From NCBI RefSeq assembly GCF_900091595.1, contig NZ_FMCW01000027.1, positions 62,001 to 126,000 of the forward strand: a DNA stretch of 64,000 bases, read 5' to 3'. The DNA comes from Micromonospora haikouensis (lineage in GTDB: Bacteria; Actinomycetota; Actinomycetes; Mycobacteriales; Micromonosporaceae). Below the pieces are notes generated by a model, which was not told the DNA's origin, did not search any database, and saw nothing but the letters and a program-made list of their open reading frames with translations. This document shows, one piece after another, positions 45,327 through 53,483 of the stretch (within the stretch, counting starts at the first letter, position 1; each line of letters begins with the position of its first letter). The position numbers were made by a program, and so were the translations under genes.

Positions 45327-46309
45327 TGGGCCGGCGGCGGTTGTGGCGCACGGCGCTCACGGCGGTCTTCGTGGTCGCGGTGCTCGGCGGCGTCGCAGTG
45401 GCCCTGCGCGGGCAGGACTGGTCGACGCTGGGCCGGCTGCTGCGGCCGGACACCGCCGGATGGCTGCTGGCCGCGCTGCTGGTCACCGGGGCCGGCCTGC
45501 TCTGCGGCATGCGGGCCTGGACGCTGACGCTGGCGTCGGTGGGTGCGGAGGTGCCGTCCCGCACCGGCGTACGGATGTTCTTCGTCGGGTTCCTCGGCAA
45601 GTTCGTCCCGGGCCGGCTGTGGGGCCTGCTGGCCCAGCTCCGGCTCGGCGACGCCGCCGGGGTCAGCCGGGGCCGGATGGCCGGCACCTACCTGGTGAAC
45701 CTGGTCGTGGTGCTGCTGACCGGCGGCGCGGTGGGGCTCCTGGTGGCCCCGGCCGTGCTCGGCACCGGCGCCGGGCTGGCCTGGCTGCTCCTGCCGGTGG
45801 CCCTGCTGGTGGTGCTGGCCGTCCGGCCCGGGCTGCTCGACACCCTGGTCCGGCTGGCCGCCCGGGTCGCCCGCCGGCCCCAGCCGGCACCGCTGCACCG
45901 GCCAGCCGAGGTCCGACGCTCGATCGGGTGGCAGACCCTGTCCTGGGTGCTCTCGGGGGTGCACCTGTGGGTCGTCGCGGTGCTGCTCGGCGCGGACGCT
46001 CGCGCCGCCCTGGCGGCGGCGGTCGGCGCGTTCGCCCTGGCCACCACCGCCGGCACGTTCGCCATCTTCGTGCCGGACGGCGCCGGCGTGCGGGAGGTGC
46101 TGGTGGTCGCGGCCCTGTCCACCGTCCTGCCCCTGCCGGCGGCGGTCACCGCGGCGGTGGCCAGCCGGGTGCTCAGCACCCTCGCCGAGGTGCTCACGGC
46201 GGGCCTGGCGCTGCTCACGGTCGCGGTCTCGGACCGGCTCGCCGCCAGGGGCCGCGCCGCCACCCCACCCGCCGGGGCGGACGCCCGGCTCACCCCGACC
46301 CCCGGCTGA
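45326..46309 (+). CDS. Flippase-like (UPF0104/LPG-synthase TM) integral membrane protein
   Basis: A 327-residue multi-pass protein of the lysylphosphatidylglycerol synthetase TM-region/UPF0104 family (AglD-like). The N-terminal W-rich segment WSTLGRLLRPDTAGWLLAAL is followed by the conserved FFVGFLGKFVPGRLWGLLAQ. Later helices include YLVNLVVVLLTGG and VPDGAGVREVLVV. Related proteins help move or modify lipid-linked sugars. The ATG at 45326 shares a base with the GT stop (TGATG); a GTG at 45323 is equally possible. Confidence 0.8.
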   Translation: MGRRRLWRTALTAVFVVAVLGGVAVALRGQDWSTLGRLLRPDTAGWLLAALLVTGAGLLCGMRAWTLTLASVGAEVPSRTGVRMFFVGFLGKFVPGRLWGLLAQLRLGDAAGVSRGRMAGTYLVNLVVVLLTGGAVGLLVAPAVLGTGAGLAWLLLPVALLVVLAVRPGLLDTLVRLAARVARRPQPAPLHRPAEVRRSIGWQTLSWVLSGVHLWVVAVLLGADARAALAAAVGAFALATTAGTFAIFVPDGAGVREVLVVAALSTVLPLPAAVTAAVASRVLSTLAEVLTAGLALLTVAVSDRLAARGRAATPPAGADARLTPTPG

Positions 46310-46333
46310 CCCCCGCCGGGCGCAACCACCCCG

Positions 46334-46384
46334 ACTCCACCACCACCCCCGCTCCACCACCACCTCCGCTCCACCACCACCTCC
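46334..46384 (+). repeat. 17-bp tandem repeat, three copies
   Basis: GCTCCACCACCACCTCC occurs exactly at 46351-46367 and 46368-46384, with a degenerate copy at 46334-46350. It fills the spacer before the aminotransferase gene. The transcript would be a pyrimidine-rich, unstructured C/A stretch lacking G. Confidence 0.8.
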
Positions 46385-46413
46385 GTGAAACCCCGCTGAG
46401 GAAAGGACCCCTC

Positions 46414-47841
46414 ATGACCGAGCTACTGACCATCGACGACGCGGAGCAGCTCTCCGTCGCCGAGGTGCAGGACCTCTACCGCAAGCACGTCAACAAGAGC
46501 CAGGTCAGCCTGATGACCTCGTTCGGCTTCGGCCGGGAGCTGGTCGACCACGCCGAGGGCCCCTGGATCCACACCCGGGACGGCCGGCGGATCCTCGACT
46601 TCACCGGCGGCGTCGGGGTGCTCAACCACGGGCACAACCACCCCCGGATCCTGGCCGCACGGCAGCGCTTCCAGCAGCAGCGGCGGATGGAGGTGCACAA
46701 GACCTACTTCTCGCCGTACCTGGCCGCCCTGTCGCACAACCTGGCCGCCGTGTTCCCCGGCGACCTCGACATGTCCTTCCTGCCCAACTCCGGTGCCGAG
46801 GCGGTGGAGGGCGCGGTCAAGCTCGCCTACAAGTACCACGGCGGCAAGCGCAACACGATCATGCGCAGCGACATCAGCTTCCACGGCAAGCTGCTCGGTT
46901 CGGGCAGCCTCACCGGCAGCTCGCAGAACCACTTCACCTTCCCCGGCATCCCGGGGGTGGTGAGCTTCCCGTACGACGACCTGGCCGCGGTCCAGGCGGC
47001 CGTCGACGCGACCCGGGACCGTCGGGGCAAGTGCGACGTGTACGCGATCCTCATCGAACCCTTCAGCGCCTCGACCATGCGCTGGTGCTCGGAGGAGTTC
47101 CTGCGCGGGCTGCGCGAGCTGTGCACCCGCGAGGACATCGTGCTCATCTTCGACGAGATCTACACCGGCTGGGGCAAGACCGGCACGATGTTCTACTTCA
47201 TGCGCTACCCGGGGCTGATCCCGGACGTGGTGACCACGTCGAAGTCCTTCGGCGGCGGCAAGTCCTCGATCTCCGCGTACGTGGCCCGGCGGCCCATCTT
47301 CCACAAGGCGTACGAGAGCTTCAACGACGCGCTGCTGCAGAGCACCAGCACCACCTACTACGGCTTCGGCGAGGAGACCGCCACCGCGATCGAGGCGATC
47401 AACGTGGCGGTGGAGGAGGACTTCCCCGCCCGGGCCCGCGACATCGAGCGGATCCTGGGCCCCGGGTTGGCCCGGATCGCCAAGGAGCACCCGGACGCGG
47501 TCGCCGAGGTCCGCGGCGCTGGCGCCCTGTGGGGGGTGTTCCTCGACGCGCCGCGCGTGCTGGACCTGGTCACCAAGCTGGCGCCCAGCGGCCTGGCCAA
47601 GGACCCGCAGTTCGGCACGAAGCTCGTCACCTGCGCGGTCATCAGCGCCCTCTACCGGGACCACGACATCTACACGTACTACACGCTCAACGGCAAGAAC
47701 CCACTGGTGGTCGGCCCGTCGCTGGTGACCGGCACGGCCGAGGTGGAGCACTTCCTCGACCGCCTGGACCAGACCCTCGCCCAGGGCCTGCCCCGGCTGG
47801 TCACCCGTTTCGTCAAGGAGAAGGTGTCGTCGCTGTGGTGA
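46414..47841 (+). CDS. Class III PLP-dependent aminotransferase
   Basis: A 475-residue fold-type I aminotransferase (GABA/ornithine-like). Motifs are LDFTGGVGVLNHGHNHPRIL, FLPNSGAEAVEGAVKLAYKY, IVLIFDEIYTGWGKTG and the PLP lysine K277 in TTSKSFGGGKSS. RAGALWGVFLDAP-like sequence (AGALWGVF) follows. The N-terminal helix resembles members acting on larger carrier- or sugar-bound substrates; the substrate is not deducible. GAGGAAAGG precedes the ATG. It overlaps the epimerase gene by four bases, suggesting that a keto group is made and then aminated in this pathway. Confidence 0.92.
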   Translation: MTELLTIDDAEQLSVAEVQDLYRKHVNKSQVSLMTSFGFGRELVDHAEGPWIHTRDGRRILDFTGGVGVLNHGHNHPRILAARQRFQQQRRMEVHKTYFSPYLAALSHNLAAVFPGDLDMSFLPNSGAEAVEGAVKLAYKYHGGKRNTIMRSDISFHGKLLGSGSLTGSSQNHFTFPGIPGVVSFPYDDLAAVQAAVDATRDRRGKCDVYAILIEPFSASTMRWCSEEFLRGLRELCTREDIVLIFDEIYTGWGKTGTMFYFMRYPGLIPDVVTTSKSFGGGKSSISAYVARRPIFHKAYESFNDALLQSTSTTYYGFGEETATAIEAINVAVEEDFPARARDIERILGPGLARIAKEHPDAVAEVRGAGALWGVFLDAPRVLDLVTKLAPSGLAKDPQFGTKLVTCAVISALYRDHDIYTYYTLNGKNPLVVGPSLVTGTAEVEHFLDRLDQTLAQGLPRLVTRFVKEKVSSLW

Positions 47842-48887
47842 ATCAGAACGCAAAGACGGTGGTGGTGACCGGCGGCAGCGGAATGCTGGGCGGGCACCTG
47901 GTGCGGGCGCTGGCCGCCGACGGCTGGCGGGTGCGCGGCCTGGACGTGCGCGACCCGATCGAGCCGGTGCGGGGCGTCGAGTACACGGTCGCCGACGTGC
48001 GGGACCGGGCCAGGGTCGGTGCCGCCCTGGCCGGCGCGGACGCCCTGGTGCACACCGCCGCCGCCCTGCCCAGCTACCCCGAGGACGAGATCCGCTCGAT
48101 CATCGTGGGCGGCACGGAGACGGTGCTCGACGCCGCCGCCCGCGCCGGCACGGCCCGGGTGGTGCACGTCTCCTCGACCGCCGTGTACGGCCTGCCGAAC
48201 GTGGTGCCCACCACCGAGGAGTACCCGCGCGAGCCGGTCGACCCGTACAGCCGGGCCAAGGCCGGCGCGGAGGAGGTCGCCGAGCGGTACCGCGCGGCCG
48301 GCATGGTGCTGCCGATGCTGCGGCCCAAGACGTTCCTCGGGCCGGGCCGGATGGGGCTGTTCTCGATGCTCTTCGAGTGGGCCGAGGAGGGCCGCAACTT
48401 CCCGGTGCTCGGCAAGGGCGACGTGCGGATCCAGATGCTGGCGATCGACGACCTGGTCGACGCGGTACGCACCGTGCTGCACGCACCGGACGACGTCGCC
48501 AACGACACGTTCAACATCGCCGCCGACCAGTTCGCCACCCTGCGGGAGGACTTCCAGGCGGTGCTGGACGCCGCCGGCCACGGCAAGCGCGTCGTCTCGG
48601 TGCCGGTGCGCCCCGCCGTCGCCGCGCTGGAGCTGCTGCAGCGGCTGAAGCTCTCCCCGGTCTACGGACGCCTCATCCACAAGCTGCGGGCCGATTCCTA
48701 CGTCAGCGTCGACAAGGCCCGCGACGTGCTCGGCTGGACGCCCCGACTGTCCAACCGCGATGCCATCCTGCGCACCTACGACTGGTGGCGGGCCAACAAC
48801 CGCACCGCCGCACCGACCTCGTCCGGCCGGACCAGCCGGGACCCCTGGAAGCAGGGCGCCCTCGGCCTGGCCAAGGCCATCTTCTGA
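47838..48887 (+). CDS. NAD-dependent epimerase/dehydratase (extended SDR)
   Basis: A 349-residue extended SDR. The nucleotide motif is VVVTGGSGMLGGHLVRALAA; the catalytic Ser-Thr region is VVHVSSTAVYG and the YxxxK is DPYSRAKAGAEE. QMLAIDDLVDAVRTVL and the C-terminal KARDVLGWTPRLS are typical of nucleotide-sugar or polyprenyl-sugar epimerases and 3-beta-HSD-like enzymes. The GTG overlaps the aminotransferase stop (GTGA). It may create the keto or epimerised sugar that the aminotransferase uses; this is inference from context. Confidence 0.88.
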   Translation: MNQNAKTVVVTGGSGMLGGHLVRALAADGWRVRGLDVRDPIEPVRGVEYTVADVRDRARVGAALAGADALVHTAAALPSYPEDEIRSIIVGGTETVLDAAARAGTARVVHVSSTAVYGLPNVVPTTEEYPREPVDPYSRAKAGAEEVAERYRAAGMVLPMLRPKTFLGPGRMGLFSMLFEWAEEGRNFPVLGKGDVRIQMLAIDDLVDAVRTVLHAPDDVANDTFNIAADQFATLREDFQAVLDAAGHGKRVVSVPVRPAVAALELLQRLKLSPVYGRLIHKLRADSYVSVDKARDVLGWTPRLSNRDAILRTYDWWRANNRTAAPTSSGRTSRDPWKQGALGLAKAIF

Positions 48888-48905
48888 TCGGCACCGGAGG
48901 TAACC

Positions 48906-49892
48906 GTGACTGTCCTCGTCGACCCGCCGACCCTCGACCGGCCCGCTCCGGTCGCCCCCACGGCCGCCCTGTCCACCGGCTCCCGCGCCACCGACCGCAA
49001 CCTGGTGCGTGACCTGACCACCCTGATCCGGCCGCACCAGTGGGCGAAGAACCTGCTGGTGGTGCCGCTGGTGCTGATCGACACCCCCCGGCTCGGCCTG
49101 GGTGTCCTCGGCCGGGTGAGCTGGGCGGTGCTGCTGTTCACCCTGGTCTCCGCGCTGGTCTACGTCTGGAACGACGTCTACGACCGGCACCGCGACCGGG
49201 CGCATCCCACCAAACGCAACCGACCGATCGCCTCCGGCCGGGTGAGCGTGCCCACCGCGTACGCCTTCGGTGCCCTGCTCGCCACCGCGCTGGTCGCGGC
49301 GGTGGCGTTCGGACCGGCGTTCCCGTGGTGGCCGCTGGCGGCCTACCTGACGCTGAACGTCGCCTACAGCAGGGGGCTCAAGCACCTGCCGCTGCTGGAC
49401 GTGCTCGTGGTGGCCGGTGGCTTCCTGCTCCGGGTGGTGCAGGGCTACCTGGCCGCCGGGGTCGCCGTGTCGAGCTGGCTGCTGATCGCCGTCTTCTCCC
49501 TCTGCCTGCTGCTCATCCTCGGCAAGCGGCGGCACGAGATGGCCGTCGGTGGCAGCGCCCACCGGCCCTCGCTGGCCGGCTACTCGGTCCAGTACCTGGA
49601 CCTGCTGATCGTGCTCTGCGCCGCGGTCGCGATCAGCGGGTTCCTCGGCCACGTGCAGGCCACCATCCCCACCCCGTACCAGGCGCTGGCGCTGGTCGGC
49701 TCGACCCCGTTCGCGCTCTTCGCGGTGGCCCGCTACCTCCAGGTGGTGGTCGTCGACGGCGACGGCGGCGAACCCACCCGGGTGCTGCTGAAGGACCGGG
49801 CGATGCTGGTCAACGCCCTGCTGTGGGGCGTGCTGATCGGCGGCGTCCTGCTCGCCACCCAACACCCGGCCCTGCTCGCCCTCGCCCGCTGA
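48906..49892 (+). CDS. UbiA-family decaprenyl-phosphate phosphoribosyltransferase-like enzyme
   Basis: A 328-residue membrane transferase close to mycobacterial DPPR synthase (UbiA, Rv3806c). Hallmarks are LIRPHQWAKNLLVVPL (residues 40-55), WNDVYDRHRDRAHPTKRNRP (88-107) with the Asp-rich metal site, and YSRGLKHLPLLDVLVVAGGF. DPPR synthase moves 5-phosphoribose from PRPP to decaprenyl phosphate, the first step to decaprenyl-phospho-arabinose. The N-terminal 35 residues are an extra disordered tail. GGAGGTAACC precedes the GTG. With the phosphatase-fold gene two genes on, it suggests a polyprenyl-P-pentose donor. Confidence 0.9.
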   Translation: MTVLVDPPTLDRPAPVAPTAALSTGSRATDRNLVRDLTTLIRPHQWAKNLLVVPLVLIDTPRLGLGVLGRVSWAVLLFTLVSALVYVWNDVYDRHRDRAHPTKRNRPIASGRVSVPTAYAFGALLATALVAAVAFGPAFPWWPLAAYLTLNVAYSRGLKHLPLLDVLVVAGGFLLRVVQGYLAAGVAVSSWLLIAVFSLCLLLILGKRRHEMAVGGSAHRPSLAGYSVQYLDLLIVLCAAVAISGFLGHVQATIPTPYQALALVGSTPFALFAVARYLQVVVVDGDGGEPTRVLLKDRAMLVNALLWGVLIGGVLLATQHPALLALAR

Positions 49893-49937
49893 CGATCCCG
49901 ACCCACCTCACCCACCCCCTCCTGAGGAGACAGCCCC

Positions 49938-50996
49938 ATGACGACCCCGACCGCGAACCCGCTGGTCTCGGTGATCATCCCGAACTACAACTACGGCAAC
50001 TCCATCGGCAGGTGCATCGACGCCGCGCTGGGGCAGACCTACCAGCCGATCGAGGTGATCGTGGTCGACGACCACAGCACCGACGACTCGCTCGCCAAGG
50101 CCCGCCAGCGGCCGGTGACGGTGCTCCAGACCCCGCGCAACAGCGGGGTGGCCGTCGCCCGCAACACCGGCGCCGCGGCGGCCCGCGGCGAGATCCTCTT
50201 CTTCGTCGACTCCGACGTGGCGCTGCGCCCGGACGCGGTGCAGCTGGCGGTCGCCGAGCTGGCCGCCCACCCCGATTACGGCGCGGTCTGCGGCATCTAC
50301 GAGGAGGACCCGCTGATCCGCGACAGCATCGTCGAGGAGTGCCGGGTGCTCCAGGCGTACTCCTGGCGGATGGCGTCCCTCGGCGAGGTCAGCTTCCTGT
50401 TCTCGTCGCTGACCGCGATCCCCCGCCGGGTCTTCGAGGAGGTCGGCCCGTTCAATCCCCGGCTGCGACAAACCGAGGAGGTCGACTACGGCGAGCGGAT
50501 GTCGGCCCGTTACCAGATCATGGTCACCGACCGGGTCCGCGGCTGGCACGACGACGACGACGAGCTGTGGCCGCTGCTGCACAAGCTCTACCGCCGGGCC
50601 CGGCTGCGGGTGCCGCTGTTCGCCCGGCGGCGGCGCTTCGCCAAGGGCTTCGAGAGCCCGGCCCGCTCGTTCGGCACCGTGGCCGCCCTCGGCGTGCTCG
50701 CCAGCCTGCCGCTGGCCGTGCTGCACCCCGCCTGGCTGCTGCTCACCGCCACCCTGTTCGGCATCTCGCTGTCGGCGGACGCGGAGATGTACCGGCACGT
50801 GCGCCGCCGCAAGGGCCTGCCGTTCCTGGCCGTGTTCACCGCCGTCGCCTTCGGCACCAACGTGGCGATCGCCGCCGGCATCGCGGTCGGCGCCCTGCAG
50901 TGGCTGGTGTCCCGCGACTTCCGCCGGCTGTACGACGCCGACTGGTCGGCCGCCCGCACCCCGTCGTCCCCGACGATGGTCGGGACCACGGCATGA
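49938..50996 (+). CDS. Family 2 glycosyltransferase, paralogue of the 44319 enzyme
   Basis: A 352-residue GT2: VSVIIPNYNYGNSIGRCIDA, VIVVDDHSTDDS, DxD in ILFFVDSDVALR and TEEVDYGERMSARYQ. The C-terminal part again has membrane helices (FGTVAALGVLASLPLAVL, FLAVFTAVAFGTNVAIAA) flanked by basic stretches (RRARLRVPLFARRRR). Same architecture as the first GT in the operon, so a duplication that now probably serves a second acceptor. GAGGAGACAG precedes the ATG; its stop overlaps the next ATG. Confidence 0.9.
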   Translation: MTTPTANPLVSVIIPNYNYGNSIGRCIDAALGQTYQPIEVIVVDDHSTDDSLAKARQRPVTVLQTPRNSGVAVARNTGAAAARGEILFFVDSDVALRPDAVQLAVAELAAHPDYGAVCGIYEEDPLIRDSIVEECRVLQAYSWRMASLGEVSFLFSSLTAIPRRVFEEVGPFNPRLRQTEEVDYGERMSARYQIMVTDRVRGWHDDDDELWPLLHKLYRRARLRVPLFARRRRFAKGFESPARSFGTVAALGVLASLPLAVLHPAWLLLTATLFGISLSADAEMYRHVRRRKGLPFLAVFTAVAFGTNVAIAAGIAVGALQWLVSRDFRRLYDADWSAARTPSSPTMVGTTA

Positions 50997-52174
50997 GCCT
51001 CCTGCTCGACCCCGTCCCCGGCGCGGCCACCGCCGCGCCGGGGACCCCCGGGGTCACCACCCCCGCCGCACCACAACGCCACGCCCCGGTCAAGCGGGGG
51101 TGGCCGCGCCGGGCCCGCTGGCTCGCCGCGCTCACCGCCGGCTGGGCGGTGTTCCTCCTGACGTTCCTGCTCCTCACCGGTGGGCACTGGTGGTGGCGGC
51201 CCGTCGAGCTGATGCCGCCGCTGGTCTTCGTCGCGGTGCCGCTGCTGCTGCTGGCCCTCGCCCCGCTGGCCCGGCCGGCGCGCGCTCGGCTCGCCGTCGC
51301 CGCGGTGTGCTGCCTGGTCATCGGGTTCGACGTGTCCGGCGTGAACCCGGCCGCGCTGTCCGGCGGGGCCACCCCGGCCCCGCCCGGCGCGGTCCGGGTC
51401 TTCTCCTGGAACACCGAGTACTGGTACGACGGCTCCGACCCGCAGCGCTTCCACGACTACCTGGCCGCCCAGCAGGCCGACGTCTACCTCCTCCAGGAGT
51501 ACGTCGGCTGGGACCTGGACCGGCACCGGCCGGTCCGGGTGGACCACGTCGCCGAGCTGCGCCAACGTTTCCCGGACTACCAGGTGGTGGCCGTCGGGGA
51601 GCTGCTCACCATGTCCCGCTACCCGATCGTGGCCTCGCGGGCCCTGGACGGGCTGCCGTACCTGGGCGACCCGGTGCGGCACGGGGTGCCCGCGGACTCG
51701 GACTTCGGCGACTACTACCGGCATAAGGTGCTCCGCACCGACCTGCTCGTCGACGGCCGGGTGCTCTCCGTCTACAACGTGCACGTGCCGGTGCAGCTCG
51801 ACATCTCGATGGACCCCACCGACCCCGAGTTCACCGAGTTCATGCGGGCCCAGGAGGACCGCCGGCAGGCCCACTACCGGGCGCTGCGGGCCGACCTGGC
51901 GGGCAACCGGAACGGGCAGCTCGTCGCCGGTGACTTCAACGCCACCTCGGCGATGGGCGAACTGCACGACCTCGCCGGTGGGATGACCGACGTGGCCGAG
52001 GCCAGCGGCCTTCCCTACCCGGCGTCCTGGCCGGACAGCAAGCCGTGGTGGCGGCTGGACTGGGCGTTCGTGTCCGGCCCGATGCAGTCCCACGACTACC
52101 GGATGGTCGGTCCGCAGGGCCTCTCCGACCACCTCGGACAGCGCTTCACCGTCTCCCTCACCGGCACCGGCTGA
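50993..52174 (+). CDS. Membrane-anchored endonuclease/exonuclease/phosphatase-fold enzyme
   Basis: A 393-residue protein. A P/A-rich cytosolic tail and three TM helices (about 38-120: LTAGWAVFLLTFLLLTGG, VFVAVPLLLLALAPL, AVAAVCCLVIGFDV) precede an extracellular EEP domain. The domain starts VRVFSWNTEYWYD and has the metal-binding Glu in VYLLQEYVGW, YNVHVPV, LVAGDFNATS and the final SDHLGQRF. EEP enzymes cleave phosphoesters in nucleic acids, inositol phosphates or lipids. An outward-facing one in a UbiA/GT operon could dephosphorylate the lipid-linked sugar-5-phosphate. It overlaps the GT gene (ATGA) and ends at the hairpin at 52201. Confidence 0.87.
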   Translation: MSLLLDPVPGAATAAPGTPGVTTPAAPQRHAPVKRGWPRRARWLAALTAGWAVFLLTFLLLTGGHWWWRPVELMPPLVFVAVPLLLLALAPLARPARARLAVAAVCCLVIGFDVSGVNPAALSGGATPAPPGAVRVFSWNTEYWYDGSDPQRFHDYLAAQQADVYLLQEYVGWDLDRHRPVRVDHVAELRQRFPDYQVVAVGELLTMSRYPIVASRALDGLPYLGDPVRHGVPADSDFGDYYRHKVLRTDLLVDGRVLSVYNVHVPVQLDISMDPTDPEFTEFMRAQEDRRQAHYRALRADLAGNRNGQLVAGDFNATSAMGELHDLAGGMTDVAEASGLPYPASWPDSKPWWRLDWAFVSGPMQSHDYRMVGPQGLSDHLGQRFTVSLTGTG

Positions 52175-52200
52175 CCGGCACGCGCGGCCACCGGCCGGCC

Positions 52201-52232
52201 CCGTCCCGCTCCCCGTCCGGGGAGCGGGACGG
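52201..52232 (+). terminator. Hairpin ending the GT-UbiA operon
   Basis: CCGTCCCGCTCCCC (52201-52214), loop GTCC, GGGGAGCGGGACGG (52219-52232): a perfect 14-bp stem followed by GGTTTCC. Confidence 0.75.
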
Positions 52233-52250
52233 GGTTTCCGCGTGGACACA

Positions 52251-52287
52251 CGGCGACCGGGCAGGGGAGTCCCCTGCCCGGTCGCCG
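52251..52287 (-). terminator. Near-perfect 37-base palindrome ending the AKR gene
   Basis: CGGCGACCGGGCAGGGGA (52251-52268) and its exact complement at 52270-52287 flank a single G. It lies 14 bases past the AKR stop on the minus strand. Confidence 0.7.
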
Positions 52288-52300
52288 ACGCGGGTCCGGT

Positions 52301-53254
52301 TCAGCAGGCCTCGTCGAGGCGCTTGCGCAGCTCGGTCGGGAGGTCCAGGTCGACCGCGGCGAGGGCCTCGTCGAGCTGGGCCACCGAGCTGACCCCGACG
52401 ATGGGTACGATCGCCGGCTCCCCGCCGATCAGCCAGCTCAGCACCACCTGGTTGACGGTGACGCCCAGCTCGTCCGCCACCTCGCGCAGCGCCTGGAGCC
52501 GCCGCTCGGTGCCCGGGTGCTGGTAGTGCTCCGGCAGCGGCTTGTCCGGCCGGGTGTACGAGCCCCACAGCAGGGTGCTGTACGCGAACATGGTCAGCCC
52601 CCGGCTGCGGACGAGGTCCAGCAGCTCGTCGCTGGCGTGCACGTGCCCGCCCTCGGGCAGCGCCGTCGCCGGGCGGGGCAGCAGGTACGAGTAGCGCTGC
52701 TGCACCGCCGTGTACGGCGTCCAGCCCTTCGCCTCGGCCAGCGCCCGGGTCTCGGCCAGCCGCCAGGCGGCGTGGTTACTGGCTCCCAGCGTCCGCACCT
52801 TCCCCTCGGTCACCGCCTCGTGGAAGGTCGCCAGGGTCTGCTCGTCGGGGGTGTCGCGGTCCTCCCGGTGCGAGTAGTACAGGTCCAGGTGGTCCACGCC
52901 GAGCCGCTGGAGCGAGCCGGCGAGCTGGGTGCGGATCACCTCCGGGGCGAGCCCCTCGGCCCCGCCGTGCGCGCCGGGCCCGGAGCCCACCTTCGACGCC
53001 AGCACCAGGCCGTCCCGGCCGCCCCGGCGGGACAGCCACCGGCCGAGCACCGTCTCGCTCTCGCCGCCGACCCCGTTGGGGACCCAGAACGAGTAGCAGT
53101 TGGCGGTGTCGATGGTGGTGCCGCCCGCCTCGACGAAGCGGTCCAGGATCGCGAACGAGGTCTCCTCGTCCACTTCGGTGCCGAACGCCATCGCGCCGAG
53201 GCAGAGCTGGCTGACCTGGATCCCCGCGCCGCCGGACAACTCGCGTTGCCTCAT
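52301..53254 (-). CDS. Aldo/keto reductase
   Basis: A 317-residue NADPH-dependent aldo/keto reductase. It starts MRQRELSGGAGIQVSQLCLG and has TTIDTANCYSFWVPNGVGGE with the catalytic Asp and Tyr. The Lys is in LVLASKVGSG and the His in YYSHREDRD. The C-terminal cofactor stretch is AIVPIVGVSSVAQLDEAL. It resembles the YajO/AKR11-13 type acting on sugars or keto groups. GGGAGGG precedes the ATG. It diverges from the GT1-speD pair; a promoter region of 230 bp lies between. Confidence 0.92.
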   Translation of the reverse strand: MRQRELSGGAGIQVSQLCLGAMAFGTEVDEETSFAILDRFVEAGGTTIDTANCYSFWVPNGVGGESETVLGRWLSRRGGRDGLVLASKVGSGPGAHGGAEGLAPEVIRTQLAGSLQRLGVDHLDLYYSHREDRDTPDEQTLATFHEAVTEGKVRTLGASNHAAWRLAETRALAEAKGWTPYTAVQQRYSYLLPRPATALPEGGHVHASDELLDLVRSRGLTMFAYSTLLWGSYTRPDKPLPEHYQHPGTERRLQALREVADELGVTVNQVVLSWLIGGEPAIVPIVGVSSVAQLDEALAAVDLDLPTELRKRLDEAC

Positions 53255-53394
53255 GAGTCCCTCCCAGAGTGTGACGGTCCGTCGCGCCCAGGATAGGGAC
53301 GGCAACCCTCCGCAGGCCCGCTCCTGATCGATATCTACGACCTTCGGCGCAGGGTAGATGGCACCCAGGGCGCATCTGTGCCGACCGCGGACGT

Positions 53395-53431
53395 CGCCAC
53401 CTTGTTGTCGCGGTTGCCGGCTTCCTACAGT
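53395..53431 (+). promoter_or_regulatory. Candidate promoter of GT1-speD with CGCCACCTTG box
   Basis: CGCCACCTTG (53395-53404) overlaps -35 TTGTTG (53402-53407). An 18-bp spacer leads to -10 TACAGT (53426-53431), 53 bases before the ATG at 53484. The box-to--10 distance is 31 bp, as at 43000, and one base more than at 44223. Confidence 0.5.
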
Positions 53432-53483
53432 CTCCGCAGGGCACCGGCCACAGCGGTGCGGTGCCCGGAAGGAGGATGACACC

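Noticed and set aside
44329-47841. Very long frame reading through GT2 and flippase-like genes into the aminotransferase
   Set aside because: Only the part after 46414 is real. The upstream part is an out-of-frame shadow with no homology; a true fusion is excluded by the ribosome site before 46414.
41932-49892. Two UbiA genes as a simple menaquinone pathway
   Set aside because: No other men genes are present; one UbiA carries DPPR-synthase motifs and both lie with glycosyltransferases and a SARP.
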